From Methylobacillus flagellatus (GTDB lineage Bacteria; Pseudomonadota; Gammaproteobacteria; Burkholderiales; Methylophilaceae): a stretch of DNA of 64,000 nt. Below the pieces are notes generated by a model. It was not told where the DNA came from. It ran no database searches and was given only the letters and a program-made list of their open reading frames with translations. Both the position numbers and the translations under genes were made by a program. Shown piece after piece: positions 35,794 through 43,504 of this stretch (position 1 is its first letter; every line of letters starts with the position of its first letter). The DNA lies in assembly GCF_005502435.1 (NCBI RefSeq), contig NZ_SCOU01000001.1, positions 434,001 to 498,000 on the forward strand, read 5' to 3'.

Positions 35794-36129
35794 ATGGCTG
35801 GAAAATTCGAAATCTACAACGATAAAGCTGGTGAATTCAGATTTAGGTTGAAGGCTAGCAATGGTCAAAACATTCTTGCAAGTGAAGGGTATAAAGCAAA
35901 GTCTGGTTGCTTGAATGGAATTGAGTCTGTTAAGAAAAATGCCTCATCTGACAGCAGCTATGAGCGAAAACAAACGGCTTCAGGAAAGTTTATGTTCAAC
36001 CTTAAGGCAGCTAACAGCCAGATAATCGGTACTAGCGAGTCATATGAGACTGCTGCAAGCAGAGATAATGGCATTGAATCAGTAAAGAAAAATGCACCTG
36101 ATGCTGATATCGATGATCTAACATCATAA
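35794..36129 (+). CDS. YegP-family (DUF1508) protein
   Basis: 111 aa with a strong SD (AGGAGG). Two tandem DUF1508 repeats of about 50 residues: FEIYNDKAGEFRFRLKASNG to GIESVKKNA, and a second starting ASGKFMFNLKAANSQIIGTS to GIESVKKNA. The repeat unit has a conserved GIESVKKNA end. Members are small proteins of unknown function, often with two copies. It lies 64 nt after the HsdR-N-like gene on the same strand and 89 bp before attR, as the last gene of the element. Confidence 0.92.
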   Translation: MAGKFEIYNDKAGEFRFRLKASNGQNILASEGYKAKSGCLNGIESVKKNASSDSSYERKQTASGKFMFNLKAANSQIIGTSESYETAASRDNGIESVKKNAPDADIDDLTS

Positions 36130-36218
36130 TCAATTAAACGTGAGGTTTGCGCCGAGTTGATACGGGTGACTGCGAGACATGGCGGGCATTATTAATTAAT
36201 AATCAATGATTTATATCA

Positions 36219-36265
36219 ACTCTTAATCCGTTTGTCCGGGGTTCGACCCCCCGATCTCCCACCAG
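36219..36265. repeat. Attachment site, distal (attR)
   Basis: 47-bp perfect copy of 31228-31274, containing the tRNA-Lys 3' half without the 5' half. Marks the far end of the integrated element. Confidence 0.93.
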
Positions 36266-36272
36266 CATTTAC

Positions 36273-36299
36273 AAGGCCTGCAGCGATGCAGGCCTTTTT
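36273..36299 (+). terminator. Original tRNA-Lys terminator
   Basis: AAGGCCTGCA, loop GCGA, TGCAGGCCTT, then TTT. It sits 7 nt after attR, at the position a terminator would have had relative to the tRNA before integration. Confidence 0.85.
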
Positions 36300-36308
36300 A
36301 TTTGCCTA

Positions 36309-36334
36309 AAATATTAGACAGTTGTCTAATATTT
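36309..36334. promoter_or_regulatory. Perfect 26-bp palindrome (operator-like)
   Basis: AAATATTAGACA (36309-36320), GT, TGTCTAATATTT (36323-36334). The TTAGAC-x4-GTCTAA-type core resembles binding sites of TetR-family dimers. No TetR gene is in the window. The nearest downstream gene on plus is the DUF3617 gene at 36540. Confidence 0.45.
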
Positions 36335-36539
36335 CGATGTTTTGGCAACAGGATGACTAGCCATAACGATCAAATACAGGCCACACTGAACAAGACTGTT
36401 CTACTTCAGCCTATCAATTGCCCCACCATTAAATAAACCATATCAAGAAACATTCTTTGTAGTTAGGGTGTCGCTAAGATTAGTATTAGTTCATTCGCAT
36501 CTGTTAAGCGATACCTGTTCCTAGAACAAAGGTAAATTC

Positions 36540-37049
36540 ATGAAATCCACACAGCTTCTTGCATTCACACTCGGCGCCCTGCTCACCCTCCCCGCGCTCG
36601 CTGCAGACAAACTCCGGCCAGGCCAGTGGGAGGTGCTCATGAAAATGCAGGTCGCGGGCATGCCGGAGATCTCGGCGGAGCAGATCGCGCAGATGGAGCA
36701 GTTCGGGATCGCGATACCGGATGCTGCTAAACCGCAGGTGTTTCAGCAATGCGTGACGCCAGAACAGGCCGATCTGGACAAGCCGGATTTTTCCGGCATG
36801 GATGAAAGCTGCCAGATTCAGAACTACAAGCGTACCGGTAACAAGCTCACGGGCAACTTGAGTTGCAATGGCGAATTCAAGGCCAACGGCAATTTTGAGA
36901 TGGTGCTGGTGAACGAGAGTAACTATCAGGGGCAATGGGTCATGACCGGCTCGGCGCCTGGCATAGGCGCTGTGGATCAGACTACCCGCGTGACTGGCAA
37001 GTGGGTGAAAGCCAACTGTGACGCAGGGGTGCCCATCTACGGCAAGTGA
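36540..37049 (+). CDS. DUF3617-family exported protein
   Basis: 169 aa. Signal peptide of about 21 residues (LLAFTLGALLTLPALAA). The mature protein starts DKLRPGQWEVLMKMQV, the usual DUF3617 opening, and continues with CVTPEQADLDKPDF, CQIQNYKRTGNKLTGNLSC and GKWVKANC. Four cysteines probably form two disulfides. Periplasmic, function unknown. Monocistronic; the terminator at 37095-37129 is shared with convergent pqqA. Confidence 0.88.
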   Translation: MKSTQLLAFTLGALLTLPALAADKLRPGQWEVLMKMQVAGMPEISAEQIAQMEQFGIAIPDAAKPQVFQQCVTPEQADLDKPDFSGMDESCQIQNYKRTGNKLTGNLSCNGEFKANGNFEMVLVNESNYQGQWVMTGSAPGIGAVDQTTRVTGKWVKANCDAGVPIYGK

Positions 37050-37094
37050 GCACGGGACTAGAGATCGGCGGCAAGCTTGCAATCATGAGCATAA

Positions 37095-37129
37095 AAAACA
37101 GTGCCGTGTTGTTAACAAGGCACTGTTTT
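37095..37129. terminator. Bidirectional terminator between DUF3617 gene and pqqA
   Basis: AAAACAGTGCC (37095-37105) pairs perfectly with GGCACTGTTTT (37119-37129). A/T tracts are on both sides, so it can end both the plus-strand DUF3617 transcript and the minus-strand pqqA transcript, which would then be about 300 nt long. Confidence 0.85.
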
Positions 37130-37172
37130 AGGTTCGCAAGCTTTGAAGTTGTGCTAGCTCTTGTTTAAATCG

Positions 37173-37305
37173 CTAGCGATTGCGTTTCGTCTTATTCGTA
37201 ACCTAAACGATTACATACTTTATTTTTTCGCAATCTTACCGATTCTGCTCTTTTTCTTTTGCAACCTTAGCGCTTACGCACTGTTTTTTTGCAATTTTAA
37301 CGATT
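37173..37305 (-). repeat. Degenerate ~31-nt repeat array 3' of pqqA
   Basis: On the minus strand, five units begin at 37305, 37275, 37244, 37212 and 37181 (spacing 30, 31, 32 and 31). The shared start is AATCG-N-TAAG-R-TTGC-R-AA followed by an A/G-rich run. The first unit begins at the last two sense codons of pqqA (AAT CGT TAA), so each unit repeats an Asn-Arg-stop-like end with decay. No reading frame runs through it. It is transcribed as the pqqA 3' UTR before the terminator. Confidence 0.75.
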
Positions 37306-37368
37306 GCAAACGTACATCGTAACTTCAAAACCAAAACGCATTTCGGTAGCAGCTGGGGTGGTCCACAT
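37297..37368 (-). CDS. pqqA: Coenzyme PQQ precursor peptide PqqA
   Basis: 23-aa peptide beginning MWTTPAATEMRFGFEVTM and ending YVCNR. It has the invariant Glu-x3-Tyr pair (EVTMY), the residues joined by PqqE to make pyrroloquinoline quinone. The SD AAGGAG is 8 nt upstream of the ATG. PqqA is the ribosomally made substrate bound by PqqD and processed by PqqE, PqqF/G, PqqB and PqqC. PQQ serves methanol and other alcohol or sugar dehydrogenases. None of the other pqq genes is in the window, so this is an orphan, probably extra, copy transcribed alone. Confidence 0.96.
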   Translation of the reverse strand: MWTTPAATEMRFGFEVTMYVCNR

Positions 37369-37392
37369 AATGTATCTCCTTAGGGGTGAGTT

Positions 37393-37417
37393 CAAACAAG
37401 CATCATTTGCTTGTTTG
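37393..37417. promoter_or_regulatory. Inverted repeat in the pqqA leader
   Basis: CAAACAAGC (37393-37401) and GCTTGTTTG (37409-37417) are perfect inverted complements with a 7-nt spacer, about 25-49 nt upstream of the pqqA start codon. Could be an operator or a leader hairpin. Confidence 0.4.
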
Positions 37418-37477
37418 TATGATGTGTATATTACTCGCCCGTTCAAGCAAGCCTCTGTGCCAGCTCATGAATAAGCA

Positions 37478-38974
37478 TTAGTGATTTTCATGATTGTCCT
37501 GACAAAATGCGTCATCCAGCTCGCCTGCCGCGTACAGATTTGAACCGGAGAGCGGCAGCACCTCCGCTGCGCCATTCAGGTGACGCGATAATATCTTGAA
37601 GGTGTCCAGATCGAACACCGGATCGGCTTTTCCAGACAGGATATGCTCGATATCCGCTTCGTCACGCGCCGTGCCCAGGTAAGACCAGCGATCGATGATG
37701 TGCAACTCCTGTTTGCCAGCAAAGGTTTCGCGCACCGCCACCGCACCCGGATAAGGCCAGGTGCGCACCTTAAGCTTGGCCAGTGCCTCCATGAGGCGCA
37801 GGTCGTGCTGCAGCGCAGGCTCTTTGCCTACACAGACGCCACGGCATTTCTTGATCTGATAGCCGAAGCACGGTGTGGATCTGCCGCGCGACGGCTTCTC
37901 CAGCCCAAGCTGAATCAGGCATAGCCGATGCGCATCCGCCAGATTGCGCAAGACCTCGATGGCCTGCCGCTGCGAGGTGAACATGCCGTACAAGTCAGCC
38001 GTGAGGGCAAAGTCGATCTCTGCGGCATAGCGCAAGGCCAGCGTTTTATGTCCGTCTTCCCTGGTGAGCATCTGCCAGGTGCACAGGTCGTTCTCGCGGC
38101 GCAGCCGCTGGTTGTGCACGGGCTGCAGCGCTTTCACCAGCCGGGCTTCCAGTAACAGCGCGCCCAGCTCACCTGCCGTCTCATGCCATTCGATATGTTT
38201 GATCTGTTGCGAGATGCGCAACTCTTTGGTGCTGCGATGATCGCCTGAAAAATGCGACAGCACGCGGCCACGCAGGCTATTGCTCTTGCCCACGTACAAG
38301 GGCATGGCCTGTTCGCCTGTAGCCTGATCTCCGTTGTGGCTGTCCCCATAAAAAAGGTAGACCCCTGGACTATCCGGGATGTCGTCGACCAACCCCTCGG
38401 GCAGATGCGGCGGCAGCGCCGGTTTGGCCATCACCAGACGTATGGCGTCACGCAGCGTCTCCAGCGGGTGGTCACGCTGTATCCAGGCCAGGAAATCGAC
38501 CAGCACGCGCGCATCGGTCATGGCGCGGTGCCGCGCAGCGGTCGTGATGCCCATGCGCTGGATCAGGCTGTCCAGATTGTGTTTGAAATACTGCGGGTAG
38601 AGTCGGCGCGACAGACGCACCGTGCATAGCGTATCAGCGCGAAAATGAACGTCCATGCGCTTGAACGCATTCTTGATGAAGGCATAATCGAAGCGGGCGT
38701 TATGGGCGATGAAGATGCGCCCCTGCAGTCGTTGTTGCAGTTCCTCGGCGATGTCTTCAAAACGCGGGGCATCGACCACCATGGCATTACTGATGCCGGT
38801 GAGGCGTTCGATGAAGTCCGAGATGCGCGTCTGCGGATTGATCAGCGTGCTCCACTCCTGCAGGCTGCCATCGGGCGAGATCTCGATCAGACCGATCTCG
38901 GTGATGCGATCCTGCTGCGGGCTGGCACCCGTGGTTTCCAGATCGATACAGACAACGGGACGGTCGAACAACAT
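37478..38974 (-). CDS. DnaQ-like exonuclease fused to GIY-YIG nuclease domain
   Basis: 498 aa from ATG 38974 (AGGA upstream); the frame is open 31 codons further. Residues 1-175 are a DEDDh 3'-5' exonuclease: VCIDLETTGASPQQDR (DxE), IAHNARFDYAFIKNAF and RHRAMTDARV (His-x4-Asp). Residues about 205-300 are a UvrC/Cho-type GIY-YIG domain: DSPGVYLFYG, PLYVGKSNSLRGRVLSHFS. The C-terminal part (about 300-490) includes CFGYQIKKCRGVCVGKEP, a Cys-rich UvrC-like element. This fusion is recurrent in proteobacteria; it is thought to act in DNA repair, like Cho. It lies alone on minus. Confidence 0.9.
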   Translation of the reverse strand: MLFDRPVVCIDLETTGASPQQDRITEIGLIEISPDGSLQEWSTLINPQTRISDFIERLTGISNAMVVDAPRFEDIAEELQQRLQGRIFIAHNARFDYAFIKNAFKRMDVHFRADTLCTVRLSRRLYPQYFKHNLDSLIQRMGITTAARHRAMTDARVLVDFLAWIQRDHPLETLRDAIRLVMAKPALPPHLPEGLVDDIPDSPGVYLFYGDSHNGDQATGEQAMPLYVGKSNSLRGRVLSHFSGDHRSTKELRISQQIKHIEWHETAGELGALLLEARLVKALQPVHNQRLRRENDLCTWQMLTREDGHKTLALRYAAEIDFALTADLYGMFTSQRQAIEVLRNLADAHRLCLIQLGLEKPSRGRSTPCFGYQIKKCRGVCVGKEPALQHDLRLMEALAKLKVRTWPYPGAVAVRETFAGKQELHIIDRWSYLGTARDEADIEHILSGKADPVFDLDTFKILSRHLNGAAEVLPLSGSNLYAAGELDDAFCQDNHENH

Positions 38975-39237
38975 GCTGATCCTGACGCAAATAGGTGCTA
39001 GGTACTGGCCGAGACGCCAGACGAGGCTAACGTTGGCAATGACGCGCGATAAAACTGGGAGTTCCATCGCTTCATCATTTCCATCACATCATAACAAAGC
39101 GGCGCAGTTTAGCAGCCAGCCGCTGCAAGCGGATTTGATCATTTCAGCTTCGGAACTGAATCTGCGTTCTACACTCTTTAGCAACAGCCCATCAGATGAT
39201 GGAATTTCGCGCCTCAACCCTGAAAGAACGGAACGCC

Positions 39238-39681
39238 ATGCACGTCAGTGACCACCCTCTACTGCCCAGACTACTCGGTTACGCCGGGCTACTGCCTTTC
39301 ATCCTGACGGCGGGCATGGCGGCCTATGATCCCCACCATGGTGGCTTATGGCAAAACCTGCTTAATCAGTATGCTGCGGTGATACTGAGTTTCCTTGGGG
39401 CGATCTACTGGGGCTTGGCGATGGCGGCGCCGTTGAGTCGCGCGCAGCGCAACGGCATGCTGGTCTGGAGCGTGACGCCAGCGCTGCTGGCCTGGGTGGC
39501 GTTGTCTCTGCCCAGCCTGATGGGGGCCTTAGTGCTGGTGACCGGTTTTGCAGCGCAACTGATATTTGAATACTGGCACAAAGCCTGGTTGCACCAATGG
39601 CGCTGGTACTGGCCGCTGCGTATGCAGCTGACCTTGATCGCCTGCATCGCCATCGCAGTCGGCAACGGGCTACGTCTTTGA
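39238..39681 (+). CDS. DUF3429 membrane protein
   Basis: 147 aa from ATG 39238; an ATG at 39196 is an alternative. Four or five membrane segments: LLGYAGLLPFILTAGMA, QYAAVILSFLGAIYWGLAMA, LVWSVTPALLAWVALSL, LMGALVLVTGFAAQLIFEY and LTLIACIAIAVGNGL. The AVILSFLGAIYWGLA block is typical of DUF3429. Inner-membrane protein of unknown function. Convergent with yggL. Confidence 0.82.
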   Translation: MHVSDHPLLPRLLGYAGLLPFILTAGMAAYDPHHGGLWQNLLNQYAAVILSFLGAIYWGLAMAAPLSRAQRNGMLVWSVTPALLAWVALSLPSLMGALVLVTGFAAQLIFEYWHKAWLHQWRWYWPLRMQLTLIACIAIAVGNGLRL

Positions 39682-39748
39682 AGCTGTCAAACTAACCTTA
39701 AGAGCGCAGAATCATTTTTGCATAGGCTAATAGGCAGCTGACACAGAC

Positions 39749-40069
39749 TCAGCTATGCCAGATATCCACCAACTCACTCAGCACCACAAGGCAGCCAGCA
39801 TCACGCTGCTGCCACCATGCTGATACCGCCTGCCTATCGGCTTGATCTGCACTGCCACGGTAAGCGCGATAGATCAAACCGCCGTCGATCCAGCCAGCGT
39901 AAGCCAGTTTGCGTGGCAAGATCACCTCGTCCAGCAGGGCTTCCATCAGCACATCTTGGGTGTCTTCATCGGGATGGCGCGGCCAGCTCAACGTGAGTCG
40001 AAAGCCCAGCTCACGGAACTCGTCCAAGTGCAGTTTTTTGCGTAAACGGCGGCTGCGCGACTTGCTCAT
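39749..40069 (-). CDS. yggL: YggL-family (DUF469) ribosome-associated protein
   Basis: 106 aa. The N-terminus SKSRSRRLRKKLHLDEFREL is highly basic, followed by GFRLTLSWPRHPDEDTQD and GGLIYRAYRG. The RRLRKKLHxDEF start is the YggL signature. YggL of E. coli binds the 50S ribosomal subunit. Located 16 nt after the DUF4149 gene, probably in one transcript. Confidence 0.85.
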   Translation of the reverse strand: MSKSRSRRLRKKLHLDEFRELGFRLTLSWPRHPDEDTQDVLMEALLDEVILPRKLAYAGWIDGGLIYRAYRGSADQADRQAVSAWWQQRDAGCLVVLSELVDIWHS

Positions 40070-40085
40070 CTCTAACCCCTCGTCA

Positions 40086-40493
40086 TCACCAGCTCAATCG
40101 CAGGATACCCCACAACAGCAGGCCCATCTGCAACAGACTGATCAGCACACTGCCACCATGCAACAAGACGAAATGGCGCTTGTCATGCCGGTCTGAGGCG
40201 CGATTGATGGCGGGTGTCATGAACAGGGAAATCAGGAACAATGCGGCACAAACGAAACCTATCCCTGAGATGGTAGCGTCGGTGGCGATCAGGCCGGTGA
40301 GCAGCGACAACAGTCCCAGGATCAGGTAGTAGCGCGGAAAGAACTTGCGTACGAATGCACCCGCATAGGTCGCAGACAAGGTAGAGAACAGCATGGGTGC
40401 GATGATGAGGCTGAAAAACACCATGACACTCAGAACTGCCACCATCATCAAAACACTCAACATCGCGTCACTCCAGTTCATTGACCACATCAA
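40086..40493 (-). CDS. DUF4149-family membrane protein
   Basis: 135 aa; ATG at 40493 or at 40481 (MNWSD). Four membrane segments: AVLSVMVFFSLIIAPMLF, YYLILGLLSLLTGLIATD, ISGIGFVCAALFLISLFMTP and GGSVLISLLQMGLLLWGIL. The sequence PxLFxTLxxxxAGxxVxxxFPxYY matches DUF4149. Function unknown. Upstream of yggL on the same strand. Confidence 0.8.
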   Translation of the reverse strand: MMWSMNWSDAMLSVLMMVAVLSVMVFFSLIIAPMLFSTLSATYAGAFVRKFFPRYYLILGLLSLLTGLIATDATISGIGFVCAALFLISLFMTPAINRASDRHDKRHFVLLHGGSVLISLLQMGLLLWGILRLSW

Positions 40494-40582
40494 TGACCAT
40501 GACAGGATGCAGAAGATTCCATACGGGAAGCCGCTAGTGGCAAATTATCCCGCGGCTCACTGCAGGCGCATCAGGCTAGCAC

Positions 40583-41137
40583 TCAATCGAGCACAAACGC
40601 CTCGCACAAAGCACTGAGCTGGCTGCCGAACACCGGCATCAGTTCGCTACGCTCGAACGGCGCGTTCTCGTCGGTGCCTGCCACCACGAACGCCACCGTG
40701 AGTTTGTCTAGGTCCTGGCGGTAATCCACCCAGTGTTCCTGCTCCGCTTCGGCGATCAGGTCGAACTTGCGGCTGCCAGCATCGATGATCTCCACCCACT
40801 CCTCGTCACTCAAGCCCGCGAACAAGGTCTTGGCGATGACCACAGGCGCGCCTTCCACATCCGGCGTGATGCCCTCATTGCCCAGCGGCAGCGCCAGGTA
40901 GGCGTAGATCAGCATGGCATAGGTCTGGTACACGCTGAGCATGTCAAAATGATCACGGCGCTCATCTGCCGGCGAACGGCCAGCCTGACGGATGGCGCTA
41001 AAGGTCAGGTAGCAGGCCAGATAGTTGGCGGCTTCCAGCGGATCGTAATCGTTGAGATCGGCACTGGCATTGCCCCCCGCTTCGGCGAGACAGGTGGCGT
41101 GCAGCAGGCTGAGGCGTTGTGCGTAGGTCATTTCCAT
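40583..41137 (-). CDS. Conserved hypothetical acidic protein
   Basis: 184 aa, no signal peptide and no membrane segment. Family not recognised. It begins EMTYAQRLSLLHATCLAEAG, has a mid-region ADERRDHFDMLSVYQTYAML, and ends SQLSALCEAFVLD. It is acidic and mostly helical. Lies 68 bp downstream of the ABC-F gene on the same strand, so cotranscription is possible. Confidence 0.6.
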   Translation of the reverse strand: MEMTYAQRLSLLHATCLAEAGGNASADLNDYDPLEAANYLACYLTFSAIRQAGRSPADERRDHFDMLSVYQTYAMLIYAYLALPLGNEGITPDVEGAPVVIAKTLFAGLSDEEWVEIIDAGSRKFDLIAEAEQEHWVDYRQDLDKLTVAFVVAGTDENAPFERSELMPVFGSQLSALCEAFVLD

Positions 41138-41205
41138 TACGTGGTTCCTTGATTCCAGTCAGTGGATGAGTTCAGTTGATGATAGCCGGTCAGGCGTGCG
41201 GACGC

Positions 41206-43095
41206 TCAATCGATGGCAGGCAGCGCTTCCAGTTGTTCGTGCAGGGTGAGCCAGTCCAGTTCGTCCGTTTCGATGCGTTCAGCCAGTTCGGCCTGGCGCT
41301 TGAGCAGCGCGGTGAGCGCTTGTTTGTCGCCATTCTGATACAGCGCCGGGTCGGCAAGTTGCGTGTCGAGCTGGCTTTTTTCCTGTTGGTGCCTGGCGAG
41401 CTGGGCTTCCACACGCTCGATCTGCTTGATCAATGGCCGTCGCTCCGCCAGGCGTGTCTGGCGTTCCGCCTTGCTGGCCGCACGCTCCTGCCTGGCCGGA
41501 CTAGCCAACTTGACCACCTCGGCCTGACGCTGCGTGGCCAGCCAGTCACGGTAATCGTCCAGATCACCGTCAAAAGGCTGGGCACTGCCGTCACTGACCA
41601 GCATGAAGCGGTCGCAGGTGGCACGCAGCAAGGCGCGGTCATGCGAAACCAGCACCACCGCCCCTTCATATTGCTGCAGCGCCAGCGTCAGCGCATGGCG
41701 CATCTCCAGATCCAGGTGGTTGGTCGGCTCGTCCAGCAGCAGCAGGTTGGGTTTGGTCCAGATCAGCAAGGCCAGCGCCAGACGGGATTTCTCGCCGCCC
41801 GAGAACGGCGCGCACGGGCTGGTCACCATGTCGCCATTGAAGTCGAAGCCGCCCAGATAGTTGCGGTGTTCCTGTTCACGCGTCAGCGGGTCCAGCCGCT
41901 GCATGTGCTGCAGCGGCGATTCATCCGGCCGCAGCTGCTCCAGCTGGTGCTGCGCGAAATAACCGATGCGCAGCTCTTTGCCCTCGGTGCGCTTGCCTGC
42001 CAGCATGGGCAATTCGCCCGCCAGCAGCTTGATCAGGGTGGATTTACCGGCGCCATTACGACCCAGCAGTCCCAAGCGTTCGCCCGGGCGCATGGTCAGC
42101 ATGAGCTGCTGCAGCACCGCCTTGTCGGCGTAGCCGGTCACTACCTGATCCAGCACCAGCAAGGGGTCAGACACGCCCAGCAATGGCAAAAAGCTGAAAC
42201 TGAACGGGGAATCGATATGGGCAGCCGATACCGTTTCCATGCGTTCCAGTGCCTTGATGCGGCTCTGTGCCTGTCTGGCCTTGGTGGCCTGCACACGGAA
42301 GCGGTCGATGTATTTCTGCAGGTGCGCGCGTTGCCGTTCCTGGCGCTCGTACAGCGATTGCTGCTGCGCCAGACGTGCCGAGCGCTGACGCTCGAAATCG
42401 GAATATCCACCACGGTACAAGGTCAATTGCTGCTGTTCGATGTGCGCGATGTGATTGACGATGGCGTCGAGAAAGTCGCGGTCATGTGAAATCAGCAGCA
42501 AGGTACCGCGATAATCGCGCAGCCAGCCTTCCAGCCAGATCACGGCGTCCAGGTCCAGATGGTTGGTGGGCTCATCCAGCAGCAGCAGATCGGAACGGCA
42601 CATCAAGGCACGCCCCAGATTGAGCCGCACGCGCCAGCCCCCGGAGAATTCGCTGACCGCACGGCTCATGTCCGCCTGACTGAAGCCCAGGCCATCCAGC
42701 AGGCTGGCCGCACGCGAGCGTGCCGCATAGCCATCGATCTCGGCCAGATGTCCATGCAGCTCACCCACCAGCGCGCCATCATTAGCGGCTTCGGCCGCCG
42801 CCAGGCGCTGTTCCAGCTGACGTAATTCTTCATCGCCATCCAGCACGAACTCCAGCGCACTGGTGCTGAGTGCCGGGGTCTCCTGCGCCACATGCGCCAC
42901 TACCCAATCCTGCGGGATATCCACATCGCCGACATCCGCATGCAGCTCACCACGCAACATGGCGAACAGGCTGGATTTGCCTGCGCCATTGGCGCCGGTC
43001 AAGCCGATGCGGTGGCCGGGGTGCCATTGCATACTGGCGGCACTGATCAGTACTTTGACGCCACGCAACAGACTGACATTTTTAAGCTGGATCAA
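41206..43095 (-). CDS. ABC-F family ATPase (YheS-like)
   Basis: 629 aa with two ABC ATPase domains and no membrane segments. First domain: Walker A GANGAGKSSLFAML near residue 36, signature SGGWRVRLNLGRAL, Walker B LLLLDEPTNHLDLDAVIWLE. Second: GRNGAGKSTLIKLL, SGGEKSRLALALL and LLLLDEPTNHLDLEMRHALT. The interdomain P-site linker has YERQERQRAHLQKYIDRFR. A C-terminal coiled coil (ERVEAQLARHQQEKSQLD) is present. ABC-F proteins bind the ribosomal E site and relieve stalled translation. Domain order and C-terminal coil fit the YheS branch. Confidence 0.9.
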   Translation of the reverse strand: MIQLKNVSLLRGVKVLISAASMQWHPGHRIGLTGANGAGKSSLFAMLRGELHADVGDVDIPQDWVVAHVAQETPALSTSALEFVLDGDEELRQLEQRLAAAEAANDGALVGELHGHLAEIDGYAARSRAASLLDGLGFSQADMSRAVSEFSGGWRVRLNLGRALMCRSDLLLLDEPTNHLDLDAVIWLEGWLRDYRGTLLLISHDRDFLDAIVNHIAHIEQQQLTLYRGGYSDFERQRSARLAQQQSLYERQERQRAHLQKYIDRFRVQATKARQAQSRIKALERMETVSAAHIDSPFSFSFLPLLGVSDPLLVLDQVVTGYADKAVLQQLMLTMRPGERLGLLGRNGAGKSTLIKLLAGELPMLAGKRTEGKELRIGYFAQHQLEQLRPDESPLQHMQRLDPLTREQEHRNYLGGFDFNGDMVTSPCAPFSGGEKSRLALALLIWTKPNLLLLDEPTNHLDLEMRHALTLALQQYEGAVVLVSHDRALLRATCDRFMLVSDGSAQPFDGDLDDYRDWLATQRQAEVVKLASPARQERAASKAERQTRLAERRPLIKQIERVEAQLARHQQEKSQLDTQLADPALYQNGDKQALTALLKRQAELAERIETDELDWLTLHEQLEALPAID

Positions 43096-43504
43096 AACAG
43101 GGCTTTCGCTGGAAGCTGCAAGAATCGATGAGGCGGCTATTCTAGCTTAATCTTTGGCCTAATCTTTGGCGCCTGATCTTTCAGGGATAATCATTCGGGC
43201 CTGATCATTTAGCGTCTACTGCGATGGAAACATGCCTGGCGGCCTGCCAGACAGGTTTGAACTGGCCATCAATACCTGCTGCGAGTGAGGTAATCCAGTG
43301 CGGCCGAACGCCAGCAGCATCTGCTGAACCTGCCTGCCGCTGCCGCAAGCCAGCGCCGTCACAGGCAGTCTGGCTGCAACTTTTAGCAGGGAAAGTTGCC
43401 GCACCAGCATATAATGTGACTTTGTAGGCGCCTGGTCGCTTACCTTGTCGTTGGTAAGGTTTTCGCTCCTCATCGCTTGTATGGTTGCCTAGCTCACGCT
43501 ATCT
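43096..43504. other. Divergent gap between ABC-F gene and yhdP
   Basis: 409 bases without a gene. Holds a 12-bp tandem repeat (TAATCTTTGGCC/TAATCTTTGGCG at 43149-43172) followed by related CTGATC-x-TTT motifs to 43212. The rest is GC-rich with no convincing frame. Promoters for both divergent genes must lie here; none is clear by eye. Confidence 0.5.

Larger units (their letters stand above)
31228..36265. mobile_element. ~5-kb integrative element in tRNA-Lys
   Basis: Bounded by a perfect 47-bp direct repeat (31228-31274 and 36219-36265) made of the tRNA 3' half. It carries a tyrosine integrase beside the tRNA, an excisionase-like HTH protein, a rolling-circle-type initiator and three cargo genes. 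The original tRNA terminator is found beyond the distal repeat (36273-36299), confirming insertion. The integrase-HTH-Rep block has a base composition near the host's, while the cargo block (about 34000-36200) is clearly AT-rich. Small size and no structural or transfer genes suggest a satellite or plasmid-like element that relies on another element for transfer. Confidence 0.92.
36130..36539. other. Gap holding attR, the original tRNA terminator and a palindrome
   Basis: About 410 bases without a gene. It contains the distal repeat (36219-36265), the displaced tRNA terminator (36273-36299) and a 26-bp palindrome (36309-36334). From 36340 to 36539 I see only a leader for the DUF3617 gene and no clear SD. 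Confidence 0.6.

Noticed and set aside
36219-36265. Second tRNA-Lys gene
   Set aside because: Only the 3' half of a tRNA is present; the 5' acceptor and D-arm are missing, so it is the attR copy.
37173-37305. CRISPR-like array 3' of pqqA
   Set aside because: Units are ~31 nt end to end with no separate spacers, are degenerate and contain pqqA-end sequence; no cas genes are present.
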